Below, piece by piece: positions 43,101 through 54,500 of a stretch of 64,000 bases of DNA. The stretch is taken from positions 1 to 64,000 of the forward strand of contig JAFPXF010000057.1 in the NCBI GenBank assembly GCA_017394765.1, given 5' to 3'. This DNA is from Bacteroidales bacterium. Its GTDB lineage: Bacteria > Bacteroidota > Bacteroidia > Bacteroidales > WCHB1-69. How positions within the stretch are numbered: the first letter of the stretch is position 1; the number at the start of each line of letters is the position of its first letter. A program made the translations under genes and the position numbers. Under the pieces are notes generated by a model. The model was given only the letters and a program-made list of their open reading frames with translations. It was not told the origin of the DNA and did not search any database.

Positions 43101-43888
43101 TTATCCGCCATAGAGCCACTATAGGATGAAAAAATAACTTGAGGGTCAATAATCAACGGCAACTCGGCATCATAATTTCCCAGTTCAAATGAGACCACAT
43201 TTTTAGACAACTTATATTTGCAATCTACCTGAACAGTATCTCCACCAAGAGTCACCTGATAGGCGAAAGGCGGAAGCTCCACGACACGCGAAATATAATT
43301 GTCAATAATGAGAATATTGGAGTTCAATGACAATGACTTCACACCCTCGTAACGCATTTTCACGGAATTCGGATTCGCATGCGGGGCGACAAGGAACTCA
43401 TACTTCACATATTGGCCATCCTGAGAGACCCAAAAGTCAATGCCCGGATACAAGGATGGGCGCAACAAGGTTGCATAAGAGGGCACATGGGAACGCCATC
43501 GATTTTGATCAGAAGAAAGATAATAGTTATAGTAGTGGGATGAGGCATCTCCGACCGGATTATAAACGGAGTTCGGGTCACATCCTTCAAACCGTACTTT
43601 ATAAGCAGCAGCGTTGATCGGTTTGTTCACACTACAGGAGGATTTTGGAGATGAGGGATGCAATTGCTGTAAAGCGTCCGGATCAAGCATGTTGACCACA
43701 TAGCCCTCAGAATTGAAAAATAGAGCACCGCCCCACAGAGCCGCCCTAAAATCAAAATCTCCCGTCCATTGTCCCATATTGGGCACAAACTCGAGCCGTC
43801 CCGCGGAGAGAGTATCACGCGACTTGGCATTTGCAGGCACGACAGTCAGCAGCAAAAGGAACAATATGACAAGAATTTTGCGCATCAT
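40142..43888 (-). CDS. T9SS type B cargo: beta-propeller (SBBP) and PKD surface protein
   Basis: A 1,248-residue secreted protein. Signal peptide (MMRKILVILFLLLLTVVPANA), an N-terminal DUF7948-like domain (FVPNMGQWTGDFDFRAALWG), a beta-propeller of SBBP repeats marked by recurring FSTYLGGSF, FVGGSGNDG, TYLGGSGNDAG and SSDFPVT words (about 260-700), a PKD domain (YTWDFGDGTTSDQLSPTH, about 755-830), several Ig-like domains, and a C-terminal gliding-motility-type (type B) sorting domain (FVPNAFSPNGDGQNDVL, YSRWGQKVFE, GVYDYYF). The start at 43888 fits the signal peptide and a -7 box 12 bases upstream. Probably a surface adhesin or hydrolase carrier; no catalytic domain recognised. Confidence 0.9.
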   Translation of the reverse strand: MMRKILVILFLLLLTVVPANAKSRDTLSAGRLEFVPNMGQWTGDFDFRAALWGGALFFNSEGYVVNMLDPDALQQLHPSSPKSSCSVNKPINAAAYKVRFEGCDPNSVYNPVGDASSHYYNYYLSSDQNRWRSHVPSYATLLRPSLYPGIDFWVSQDGQYVKYEFLVAPHANPNSVKMRYEGVKSLSLNSNILIIDNYISRVVELPPFAYQVTLGGDTVQVDCKYKLSKNVVSFELGNYDAELPLIIDPQVIFSSYSGSMADNWGYTATYDSRGNLYGGGIVFGNGYPITYGAYQAYFCGPNGQTDVGISKFDSSGNSLYFSTYLGGSFVDIPHSLYVNDNDELYVFGTTSSPDFPVTSDAFDTSFNSGAAVTLSTELLFANGADIFISRFRADGTQLLSSTFVGGSGNDGINTSPGLRKNYADDNRGEIVMDVNSNVYVVTSTQSSDFPVTVNAYDTSFNGGQDVCVFKMSYDLSQLIWGTYLGGSGNDAGYSMMLAQDQSVYLCGGTNSTNFPMTPSAWQSSCSGGVDAFVAHLSTNGDDLLHATYLGFSDYDQAYLVKGDREDCPHVVGQTSATGNSWIQNAQYSVSGGGQFLTKLSPSLDSLVWSTAFGTGNGGPDISPTALLVDYCNNIYMSGWGSAALNGFGGTSGLPVTQDAFQTTTDGSDYYFICLSDDVSQLVYASFFGGAAARAREHVDGGTSRFDRKGRIYQAVCAGCGGQSSFPTTPGAYSTVNGSTNCNLGVIKMDFALPSVVADFHAPSTVCLPAVAVFENHSQTIGGSTSYTWDFGDGTTSDQLSPTHLYAHSGHYVVTLIVQDIGSCNFADTLRKNILVLADMVETLSPKTICLGDFVQIGLPPSIGVNYHWSPAASLSNAIVSNPIATPTQTTLYMLEASSQTCVDTFYQQVIVDTLVATLSSDTLVCIGDSVTLALTGQVAYDAVIWSTSPIFSSILAQNVTSLTVSPSETTAYYVQARDGACTFIGEVTVIVRDFQVQPLPEMLFCFDELELDANVSCENCQYVWSIGEDVVSYEAHPHVTPTANTNYSVTVTDNNGCTATASGYIVVRTGTFPTPLYVWCDPCDITQADETTVFATDFGEGYSYQWHPVTEDMLTPDACSTRVSPLDTTTYIISVTDSFGCVWTDSVTVNVKRLVCDDPFIFVPNAFSPNGDGQNDVLYVRSHILDEFYFAVYSRWGQKVFETRSLEEGWDGTFQGKPCQSGVYDYYFTGICVGGQSKELKGNVTLVR

Positions 43889-43899
43889 AAATGGAGATG

Positions 43900-43907
43900 C
43901 AAAAATA
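43900..43907 (-). promoter_or_regulatory. Bacteroidetes -7 box for the T9SS type B protein
   Basis: TATTTTTG on the minus strand, 12 bases before the ATG at 43888, which rules out the longer frame to 43945. Confidence 0.55.
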
Positions 43908-43926
43908 CAGTTATTTTTTGAATAAC

Positions 43927-43957
43927 AAAAAAAGGACCGCTTCACAGCGATCCTTTT
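43927..43957 (-). terminator. Intrinsic terminator after the OmpA-family gene
   Basis: On the minus strand, a 7-bp stem (GGATCGC / GCGGTCC, one G-U pair, 6-base loop) followed by a run of seven T. It lies between the OmpA-family gene and the T9SS type B gene. Confidence 0.8.
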
Positions 43958-43978
43958 CCTAAACGTAAATAATAATAA

Positions 43979-45499
43979 TTATCTTTTGACGATTCTGAAA
44001 ATTGCAGCTCTATGTTCCTCACGGGCAGGATCCTGAATGTTTTGTCTGTTCTGAGGATCGTTCACCGTGTAGGAAGCTGTTTCAATCTGGTCGGCGCGGA
44101 CACCCTTCTGGATGAAGAGGTCTCTGACGGCGTTGGCACGTCTTTGAGCAAGGTCACGGTTGTGAGCCTCTGTGCCGAGGTCGCAGGTGTAACCTTCAAC
44201 GATGAGCTTCAGAGCCGGGTTCTTCTTCAAGATAGAAACAGTTCTATTGATGTTGTCATTGTAGTCAGAAATCTTAGGAATATCCTTGTCAAGGTCGAAC
44301 AGGATCTTTGTCTTGGAGAGGACATCACTGAGTTCCTTAATGGCTTCCTTGTCATCAGCAGTCAGATAATCATCGTCGTTATCCAATTGATCGCAAATCG
44401 GAACAATGTAGATATACTGAGGATCTTGTTTGATGATGATAGGTTCGTTAGATTTCTTCTTAAGTTCTTCAAGAATCTCTTTTTCAAGTTGCTTTCTGGA
44501 TTTTTCAGCAGGATTGAGGCAGGTCTGGAAATGGAAACCGAGTTTCAAACCAACTTGCAGTTGATTCCATTTCGTGCGAATCTTTTCATAGCCAGCGTGG
44601 TTGCCATCAAAGTTGTTTTTATACATGGAAAGGATGTTGGAACCCAGCGTGCCATTGAAAGTGGGAACATTATTCAAATCGTTGGTGAAAACACTCAACT
44701 TGTTCTCTTCCTTCGGGAGAATGTCGAGGAAGTTGAATTTACAGAAAGCACCGAGGTAGAAGTCAACAGAGCGGCTGATGCGGAAGATACCACCGAAATC
44801 GCCTTCAATACCGAAGGAACATCTGAGTTTCGTACGGCGGTCTTGACCTTCATAGTTGCCGGTATAGAAGTGGTTGGTCATGGGATAGTCGTAGTTATAG
44901 TCTTGACCGACACCTTCTTCGACGCCAGCGGTGGTAATGGTACCCTCGCCTTTGTATTTGTTGACACCTTTGATGAAGGGGAAATAGCCATAGAGACCAA
45001 GACCGGCATAGAGACCATGACGGCCACCGAATCTCCATTCGAATTGAGCCTGGACAGGAACTTCAATAGCCCAGATGGATTGTCTTTCCATAAGGCCGTC
45101 GGCATTATAGTAAAGATCATACCAAGTATCGCCATTGTTGAAAGCGAGGTCGTTATAATCTTTGATAACACCCTTGCCTGCGAAGGCAGCCTTGGCACCC
45201 ACATGGTTAGCTTCGACACCCACGCTCAATCCCCAATGCTCGTTGAAGAAGTAAGCGTAGTGAAGAGAGACAAGCTCACTTTGGGAGTAGTACTGTTTGA
45301 GATCAATTCTCTTGTAGATGTTGTTTGTAAAACCAGCACCGAGATAAAGTTTGATGCGATGCGGGCAGAACGAGGAAGTTTCAACGTTTTCAGTCTGGGC
45401 TGTAGCGTTGTCATTATTATTTTCGGTTTGTACCTCTTGAGCGAAAGCAGTGGTACACATGGCGAAAATAAGACTGATTACTAATAAATTCTTTTTCAT
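43979..45499 (-). CDS. OmpA-family outer-membrane protein
   Basis: A 506-residue protein: signal peptide (MKKNLLVISLIFAMCTTAFA), an N-terminal beta-barrel of about 310 residues (IKLYLGAGFTNNIY through LGFHFQTC), a short helical linker (EKSRKQLEKEILEELKKK), and a C-terminal OmpA-like peptidoglycan-binding domain (about 385-506) with ILFDLDKDIP, LIVEGYTCDLGTEAHNRDLAQRRANAV and a closing EHRAAIFRIVKR. It anchors the outer membrane to peptidoglycan. It lies 84 bases after the giant adhesin on the same strand, so the two may be functionally linked. Starting at 45499 gives a clean signal peptide. Confidence 0.92.
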   Translation of the reverse strand: MKKNLLVISLIFAMCTTAFAQEVQTENNNDNATAQTENVETSSFCPHRIKLYLGAGFTNNIYKRIDLKQYYSQSELVSLHYAYFFNEHWGLSVGVEANHVGAKAAFAGKGVIKDYNDLAFNNGDTWYDLYYNADGLMERQSIWAIEVPVQAQFEWRFGGRHGLYAGLGLYGYFPFIKGVNKYKGEGTITTAGVEEGVGQDYNYDYPMTNHFYTGNYEGQDRRTKLRCSFGIEGDFGGIFRISRSVDFYLGAFCKFNFLDILPKEENKLSVFTNDLNNVPTFNGTLGSNILSMYKNNFDGNHAGYEKIRTKWNQLQVGLKLGFHFQTCLNPAEKSRKQLEKEILEELKKKSNEPIIIKQDPQYIYIVPICDQLDNDDDYLTADDKEAIKELSDVLSKTKILFDLDKDIPKISDYNDNINRTVSILKKNPALKLIVEGYTCDLGTEAHNRDLAQRRANAVRDLFIQKGVRADQIETASYTVNDPQNRQNIQDPAREEHRAAIFRIVKR

Positions 45500-45546
45500 A
45501 ATATACTCTTTTTTCTTTATTACCATTATAGATTAATGAAATCCCT

Positions 45547-45570
45547 GGGCGGTGGCGAGTGCCACCACCC
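45547..45570 (-). terminator. Hairpin after the giant adhesin gene
   Basis: A 10-bp stem (GGGTGGTGGC / GCCACCGCCC on the minus strand, one G-T pair, 4-base loop), 13 bases after the giant gene's stop codon. The following T-run is weak, so it may attenuate rather than end transcription, or protect the mRNA 3' end. Confidence 0.55.
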
Positions 45571-45583
45571 GAGGAGTTTCAAA

Positions 45584-48500
45584 TTATTTTACGATAACGA
45601 ATTTAACAGTCTTGATTTCATTTGTACCAGTGATGATACGTCCGAAGTAAGTACCCTGTGCCTTGAATCCGGCGACCTTGGTGATCGGGGTCAAATCAGT
45701 CATGTGGTTGATTTGCTTACCCGTAGCGTCGTAGATGTCGAGGACAGCGCCATTGAGTTCTTCAGCAGTCAAATCAAGTTCGATTGTAATGACTTGTTGA
45801 ACTGTTGCAGGGACAGGATAGACCTTCATGGAAGAGAGGCTATTGAACTCACGAGGACAGGTTTGGAAGGTAACCATTTCACCAGTCTCATGATCGATAG
45901 CGGTCAGAACCACAGAGTAGAATCCCCTCAAGCCACCGATCTCTTGGTAGTTCTTGTAGATAGCACCCGGGATGAGTTCATTATTTCTGTACCACTGGAA
46001 TCCGACGAATTCGTAACGCGGATTAGCGTTCAGGTTAATGATGACGACATCGTCCCATCTGATATCCATGAAGTTCTCACCGAAGAGTTCGGAGTTCTCA
46101 GATCCAACAGGAATAATTACAGTAACTTCGTATTCACATCCACCGATGACGAGGGTCAGGGTGTGGGAACCTTCGCTCAACAAGCCGTCAGGAATGATGA
46201 TATGGCCGTCAGTGACAACGCCAGAGGCGATCAAGACACCGTTCTCATAGACTTGGTAAGCTTCGTTCTCATTGCCGGAGGTGATGTCAAACGAGATGAT
46301 GGCATCCTCACCGCAATAGACCGGCATGAAGGTGGTCTCAGAGAAGCTGACAGCATTCACATTGACCGTGACAGTGGTGGAAGCAATAGAACCGAGATCG
46401 TTGTTCTCGCAGTAGCTGTTAGCCAGAGCGATGATTCTGTAACGGGTCGTGACATCCGGAGAGACGTAGAATCTGAAGGTGTCGGTCAAGGAGACGTGGT
46501 ACGGCAGGATCTCACCTGTCATCATGTTCTCGATGTCGAAGGTGTAAGGAGCACCGCCGGTGAACACGATCGTCAACTCAACAGAAGCATCAGGATCGTT
46601 AGCGCAGATGGTGGAACCGTCGCCGGTCACAAACATTGCGGTCGGAATCTCATGGACGGTCACGGGTTGTTCAACGTCAGCCGTATTGGTGAGTTGACAT
46701 CCGCTACCGATGTTACCAACGTAAGTCGGAGTGTAAACATAGTTGCCTGGGTAAGCCGGGAAGTCGTAGGAGTTGCCACCTTGACCACCAGCAACATTAG
46801 CGGTCGTGCCATTGAACGTCACCGTCCATTGGATATAACCATTAGTGTTGTCAGAGTAGTCGGCGACACCACCAACGATGGTAGCCTCGAGGTTGACCTG
46901 CTGACCAACGCAAACGTCAGGATAATAGACGTGGACATCGTTCCAAGTAGGATCGTTCACCACACCCACGGTGACAGTGTTGGAAGCAGCGGGCTGACAA
47001 GCGTAACCGGTCGGAGTCACAACCACATTGTAGTTGTAGTTGCCAACATTATTCAGTGTTTGAGTCAGCTGATCCGTGCCAGCCTGGTTCGGATGGACAC
47101 CGGACGGGACAACAACACCGTTGGAATTCCACGTGTAGGTCATCGGACCATACACAGAGCTGTTGAGGACACCATTCACAGTGTTACCATAGTTGTCAAC
47201 AATGCCATTCAGAGTAATCGTGCCGCCTTCGCAGATGTTGAGGCCATCAGCATTGTACAGGGTCACGGAAGGTTGCTCGGCAACGAGGACCGTCACAGGA
47301 GCAGACCATTCGGAAGCGCAACCGAGGTTACCATTCTGAGTGACTCTCAGCGTGTAGGTGTAGGTACCAGCCTCGGTCAGGCTCTGGACAAACGTGTTGT
47401 TGATAGCACCCGGAATCTCATGTCCGTTGATTGCCCACTGATAGGAGAAATCAGCAGGAATGTTGTTGTCAACAGTGATGCTGGAAACGCTGAGCGTGGT
47501 GGTACCACCAGCACACATGCTCGTGTGGTTGGCAGCAATCGTCACGACAGGATCAGCAACGGTTTGGACAGGAACTGCGATAGTAGCAGTGGTGGCGCAA
47601 GAAACGATATTGTTGTTAGCGCTAACAGTGACAGTTGCGGAAACAGGACCAGCGTTGTTGACGATGGTCGTCACGCTCGGGGTGTTGGCAGCGTTAGCCA
47701 CACCATTGATCGTCCAAGCGTAGTTGTAGTTGCCAGCAGGTGTCACATTTGCGGTGAAGGTGACAGCACCACCCTCGCAGACGTAGCTGCGATCAGCCGT
47801 AACGGTAACCGTCGGAACTGCATAGACATCGAGCTCGTGAGCAGCAGAAGTTGCATCGCAGCCAGAGGTGCCAACAGGATTGACAGTCACAGTGAAGTAG
47901 TAGTGGTTTGCACCATCGTTAGCAGGCAGGTTCGGAGTGTAGGTAGGAACAGCGGTCACAGCAGAACCGGAGGAAGCACCGGTCCAGGTCCAAGTGTATT
48001 CATACTGGACACCAGGAATACCGCCATAGACAGTGGCATTGAGTTGCAGCTGACCTTGCTCACAGACAGAGTGTGCGCCAGTGATGACAACCGTAGGATC
48101 GGCGATCACGTTAGCAGTGTAGCTGTCGGAGTTGGTGGTGCAACCAGAGATGCTGCTGGTAATACCCACATAGTATTCATAGCTACCCTCGGTGAGCAGA
48201 GGCTCAGTCGTGTAAACAGCGCTGTTAGCACCGGCAATCGGAGTGGCAACACCGTTTGCAGAGACTCTGTACCATTGATAGGTAGGAATGTCGGTCGGAA
48301 GCACGCCAGTAACGGCTGCGGTCAGGGTAACAGTACCACCCACACAAGTGTTGGCATTGCCAGTCACAGTCACGCTGTAAGGAGCAACGACGGTGAACGG
48401 GTTCACAGTATTGGTGGAGACAGCCTCGCAGTCAACGCCGGTTTGCGTGACCTTGACAGTATAGACGAAGTTGTTATTAGCAACATTGTTCAGAACAAGA

Positions 48501-51500
48501 GTACGGTTGGTTTCGCCGAGGATCGGGAGACCATTGGAGTACCACTGGTAAGAAGGAGTACCGTAGCCACCAGTCACGTTGGCAACGAGAACCGTGCTGC
48601 CGTTCTCACAAATCGTAGCGTCATAACCAGCTGCAACAGCAACCGTGACGGTCGGATCTTCAACAACGGTCAGGTTCACGATGTTGGAGGTGGTGGAGCA
48701 ACCGTAAGGAGAGGTGACAACCACTTCGTATGCATAGGTGCCAGCCGTAGCGTTGTTCACGGTGAAGGTCGGCGTGTTAGCAATCGGAGTGCTGTGGTCG
48801 AGGTTGCTGTACCAAGCGTAGGTGTAACCATTGAGACCGTTCACATTGCTGACACCACCGTCAACTGCAACGGAGAATGTAGCGACACCGCCTTCGCAGA
48901 TGATTGCATTGTCAACAGAAGCAACCACGACAGGATCACTGACAACCGTGATGGAAGTAACATCGGAGACGACGATACAACCAGGAGCAGCGGTCACGAC
49001 CACTTGGTAATCGTAAGTGCTTTCGCGAGCGAACAGGGTGACATCGAGCGTGGAGTTCGTAGCACCAGTAATCTCAACATTGTTCTGGAACCATTGATAG
49101 TTGTAGTTGAAGCCAGCAGGAGTGACGTTAGCCGTCAGCGTGGTGGACCCACCGTCGCAGAGGACATTGTTGTTACCAGAGGTAAGCTCGATAGCAACTG
49201 TCGGTTGCGGGATGACGTTCACAACGACAATCTCGGAGATGGCCGTGTTACAACCAGAGTTCGGATATTCAACAGAGACATTGTAATTGTGCTGACCGAG
49301 AGCCGGGGTCAAGGTGACACTGGTTTGGTTACCAGCCATGTAAGCACCATTGTCGTACCAAGTGATGATCGGCGTGCCATAGTTGACAGCATTGGTGTCG
49401 GTCATGGTGAGCGTGATTTGACCACCTTCGCAAACGAGAGCGTTGTTCACAGTCACAACAGGAGCGGCAGGAGCAGCGTTGACGTGGATGGTGATTTGAT
49501 CAACAGCGGTACAACCGGAAGTGGCGAGGGAAGCTGTCACGGAGAAGGTGTAGTCACCAGCAACAGTCGGAGTGAAGGTGAAGGAGGAACCATGGTAGCC
49601 ATTGCTCCAAGTGTAGTTCACTTCGTTGTTGTTCCAACCGGTAGCTTCAGCGCTAATAACGGTGGTGCCGAATTGGCAGATGGTCTGCTCGGTAGCAGTG
49701 AGTTGCAATTGCGGAGCTTCGTTGACGATCACGTTCACAGCGTCGGAAGTGGTGGTGCAACCATTGGTGGTCACGTCAACCTTGTAAGAACCGGCGGTGG
49801 TGACAGTGAGGAAGTATCCGGTAGCACCGGCAATAGCAACGTTATCTTGATACCATTGATAGGTAGCGCCAGCAACATGCGGGGTGACGTCAGCATAGAG
49901 CGTGGTCGTACCACCGTTGCAGATCTCAAGGTTGCCAGAGATGACAACTGCATCAGGAGCAGCGCTCACATAGACCGTCACAGGAGCAGAAGCCTCGGCA
50001 GACTCGCAACCGTCAGGATTGACAGCCTTGGCTGCGAAGGTGTAAGCACCCTCGATCGGGAAGTTGACCGTGATGACGTTCTGGTGTTCGCCAGCAATCT
50101 CGATACCGTTCTGGTACCAAATATAGGTATAAGTAGGATCAGCAGGAGTAGCCGTGAATGTGACTTGCTCGCCTTCGCAGACAGAGTCGGCAGAAGCGTT
50201 GACCGTCACGATAGCAGGCAGCGGGGTCACAACGATGGTAACCTCACCGATAGCGGTGCAACCATTCATGTTGTTCGTGGAGTTGACCGTAGCGGTAACC
50301 GTGTAGGTGGTGGTAACCTCAGGAGCCACATCAACCGTGGTAGCAACGCTGCTGTCAGCATTTGCACTCCATTGATAGGTCACATTGCCAGCCCAACCGT
50401 CTTGGTTGACATAGAGCGTGGTGTGCTCGCCAGCGCAGATGTGCGTCTCGCTTGCAGACACGAGCAGGTCGGTACCAAGAGCCTCAACCGTGAACGGAGC
50501 GGAAGTCATTTCGCAACCTTCCGGAGTAGTCACCGTGACAGTGTAAACACCAGCAGGAACATTGATGTTAGCGTCATGAGAACCGGTGGACCATGTGATG
50601 GTGCCAGTGACGTCGCTATAAACAGTCAGGTTCGTCATATCATTTTCGCAAATGATGTTGTTACCAGTGATGGAGACAACCGTCGGAGCCGGGTTGACAG
50701 TCACAATAGCCGGGTTAGAGGCGATAGCGGAGACACAACCTTGGTTGTTGACAGCCTTAGCCACATAGGTGTAAGTACCATAATCCGGGAAGTTGATTGT
50801 CAGGACAGCTTGGTTCTCACCAGGAATCTCAACACCATTCTGGTACCAGATGTATCCGGTGATGTCAGAATCGGTGGTGGAAGCGGTCAGCGTAGCTTGG
50901 TCGCCTTGGCAGATGGTCGTGTCGCCAGTAACCACGAGCGTGGTGGGCAGCGGGGTCACGATGATGGTGACTTCGCCGACGGCGGTGCAACCATGGATAT
51001 TGTTAGAAGAGTTGACCGTAGCGGTGACCGTGTAGGTGGTGGTAACATCAGGATGTACGTCAACGGTGGTAGCGGTGCTGTTGCCAGCCTCAGCGCACCA
51101 TTGATAAGACACGTTACCAGCCCAACCGTCTTGGTTGACATAGAGCGTGGTGTGCTCGCCAGCGCAGATGTGCGTCTCGCTTGCAGACACGAGCAGGTCA
51201 GTACCGAGAGCCTCAACCGTGAACGGATCAGAGGTCTTCTCACATCCTTCCGGAGTGGTCACCGTGACAGTGTAAACACCAGCAGGAACGGTGATGGAAG
51301 ACTCGTGAGAACCGGTGGACCAGGTGATGATGCCGTCAACGTCGCTGTAAACAGTCAGGACGGTGCTGTCACCTTCGCAGATGACATTGTTACCGGAGAT
51401 GGTGACTGTAGAAGGAGCAGGATTGACAACAACAGTAGCATTAGGAACAGAGACCTCAGAGACACAGCCGGAAGCAGGCAGCGTAACCATGACAGTATAG

Positions 51501-54500
51501 ACATTGGTCGTCACCTGATTGTCATTGGTATAGACATTCTCGCTGAACGTGCTTTGGTTAGCACCCGGAATCTCAACACCATTTCTGAACCAAGTGTAAA
51601 CAGCGCCTTGAGCATCGGCAGGAGTGATGGTGGCAGCCAGGTTGACTTGAGCACCGTCGCAGACGGTATCCAGGACAACACCGTTCACCGTGACAGAAGT
51701 CACAACAGGACGAGGATTGACCGTGATGGTGATCTCATCGGTGTCGAAGCAGGTGGAAGGTGTCTGGTAAGCAACCACACCCATGGTGATGGTCTCATTG
51801 TAAGTGGTCGTGTAGGTAGCAGAGTTAGCACCCGGAATATTATAATGATAGGTGATCGGGAAGTAGGTGTACGTGAAGTTGCCGAGGGAATCATAGCCAG
51901 TCTCGAAGGTGTCGACACGGTGTCTGATTTCGTACCATTGATAGATCATGTTCTGAGCGTTCGGATCCACGAGGTTAGCAGTCAAGGTGACTTCGCCGCC
52001 TTCGCAAATCTCGGTCTCAGTAGCAGTGATGTTCACAACAGGTTGCGGATAGACGTACACAAGGTACTCTGCAGAAGTGGAAGCGCAACCGGCAGCAACG
52101 CCTTCTCTCTGAACCTCGACAGTGAATCTGTAAGGCTCAACGCGAGCATACCAGTATTCGCCATAGAATTGGTTGTCACCATAGCCGTAAGCCATGTTAT
52201 CTCTGATCATACCACTCTCGTACCAAGTGTAATGCAGGGTACCCACATTGCCACCGATGGTATCAACATTGGCGATCAAGAAGATGGAGTCGGTCTCACA
52301 GACATGTTGATCGCCTGTGATCACAACGGTCGGGTTCGGGTAGATGGTGAGGGCAGCGGAAGCAACAGGCAGAGAAGTACATCCAGAAGGAGTTCTGGTC
52401 ACGACAGCCGTGTAGATGTATTGTTGCGTGTTGTTGTCAACCGTGACAGGAGAATCATAGATGGTTTGTGCCGTAGCACCCGGGATGAGGACACCGTTTC
52501 TGTACCAAGTATAGACATCGTCGGTAGAAGGAACGTAGTTGCCAGCATTAGCTGTGATTGCGATCTGAGCGCCTTGGCAAACAATCGTGTCAGACAAGGT
52601 GACGTTGGCAATAACAGGATCCGGAATGACATTCACCGTGATGGCATTGCTGGTAGCTTGGCAGAGGGAGTTGAGCTGCTTAGCAGAGAAGGTGTACACA
52701 TGGTCGCCTTCTGTAGGAACAACCGTGTAAGTCAGGGAAGTGGCACCAGCAATCAAGTTGCCGTTGTCATACCAGTGGTATTCCATGTTCGGGGTGTTCC
52801 AGTTGTTCAGATTAGCAGTCAGGGTGATTTCACCACCAACGCAGATCAGATTCTCGGTAACTTCGATATTGACAACAGGCAGCGTGTCAACATAAACTTG
52901 GGTTTCAGCCGTGGCTTGGCAACCGTATTCGTTCACCAAGGAGATGCTGAAGTTGTACGGGTAGTCTCTGTACTCTCTGGTCAGCGTGATGGTCTCGTTG
53001 TGAGCACCGGTAGCGCCAGTGATAACAGCATTGTCTTCAAACCATGTGAAGGTGTAGGCAGTGGTCGGCTCAGGATAGACGTGAGCAATCATCGTGATGT
53101 TGCCATTGTCGTTGCGGCAGACGATAGGATCTGTCTCGATGGCAAGCGTCGGGTTCGGGTTAACAGTAACCGTGTCAGCGAAGGTCACGACGGACTCGCA
53201 ACCGTTGGCGGTTTGTTTCACGGAAACTTCATAGACGTACACCGTCGGGTAGTCGCTGATAGCGTGCGGAGTCTCGGTGAAGGTAGCACCAACAGCGTTA
53301 GGAATGACTTCGCCGTTTCTGTACCATGTGAAGATCTCACCACCGGCGACACCACCGTTCACGGTAGCTTCGAAGGTCACGGAACGACCATCGCACAGAG
53401 TCTTGCTGGCGGGCAGGTCATTGGTGACGGTGATGGTAGGATCAGCGTGGACGGTCACAGTAGCAACATTGCTGATAGCGCTGCAATGAGAGTTGAGCTG
53501 CTCAGCGGAGAAGGTGTAGTTGTGAATACCCGGTGTCGGAACAACCGTGTAGGTCAGGGAGGTAGCACCAGCAATCAAGTTGCCGTTGTCATACCAGTGG
53601 TATTCCATGTTCGGGGTGTTCCAGTTGTTCAGGTTGGCAGTCAAGGTAACTTCACCACCAATACAAATATCATATTCAGTAGAAGCGATGTTGATCACAG
53701 GAATCGTATCAACATAGACTTGGGTCTCAGCCGTAGCTTGGCAACCATATTCGTTCACCAAGGAGACGCTGAAGTTGTACGGATAATCTCTGTATTCTCT
53801 GGTCAGCGTGATGGTCTCGTTATGAGCGCCAGTGGCACCAGTCAGAGCAACATTCTCTTCAAACCAGTTGAAGCTGTAAGCAGTGGTCGGCTCAGGATAG
53901 ACATGGGCAACCATGGTGATGTTGCCATTGTCGTTACGGCAGACGATAGGATCGGTTTCGATCACAACAGTCGGGTTGGGAACAACCGTCAAAGTGTCAG
54001 CGAAGGTAACGATAGACTCGCAACCGTTAGCCGTTTGCTTAACAGAAACTTCATAGACATAGACCGTAGGATAATCGCTAATTGCATGCGGGGTCTCTGT
54101 GAAGATAGAACCGATAGCATTAGGAATAACTTCACCATTTCTGTACCAAGTGAAGATCTCACCACCGGTGACACCACCGTGGACAGTAGCAACGAAGGTC
54201 ACGGAACGACCGTCGCAGAGAGTCTTGCTGGCGGGCAGGTCATTAGTAACGGTGATGGTCGGATCAGCGTGGACATTGACCGTCACAACATTGCTGGTAG
54301 CCTGACAGAGGGAGTTGAGCTGCTTAGCAGAGAAGGTGTAGTTGTGAGCACCGGAATCAGGAACAACCGTGTAGGTCAGGGAAGTGGCACCAAGAATCAA
54401 GTTGCCGTTGTCATACCAGTGGAATTCCATGTTCGGAGTGTTCCAGTTGTCGAGGTTAGCAGTCAGGGTGATTTCACCACCAACGCAAATCTCAGTCTCA

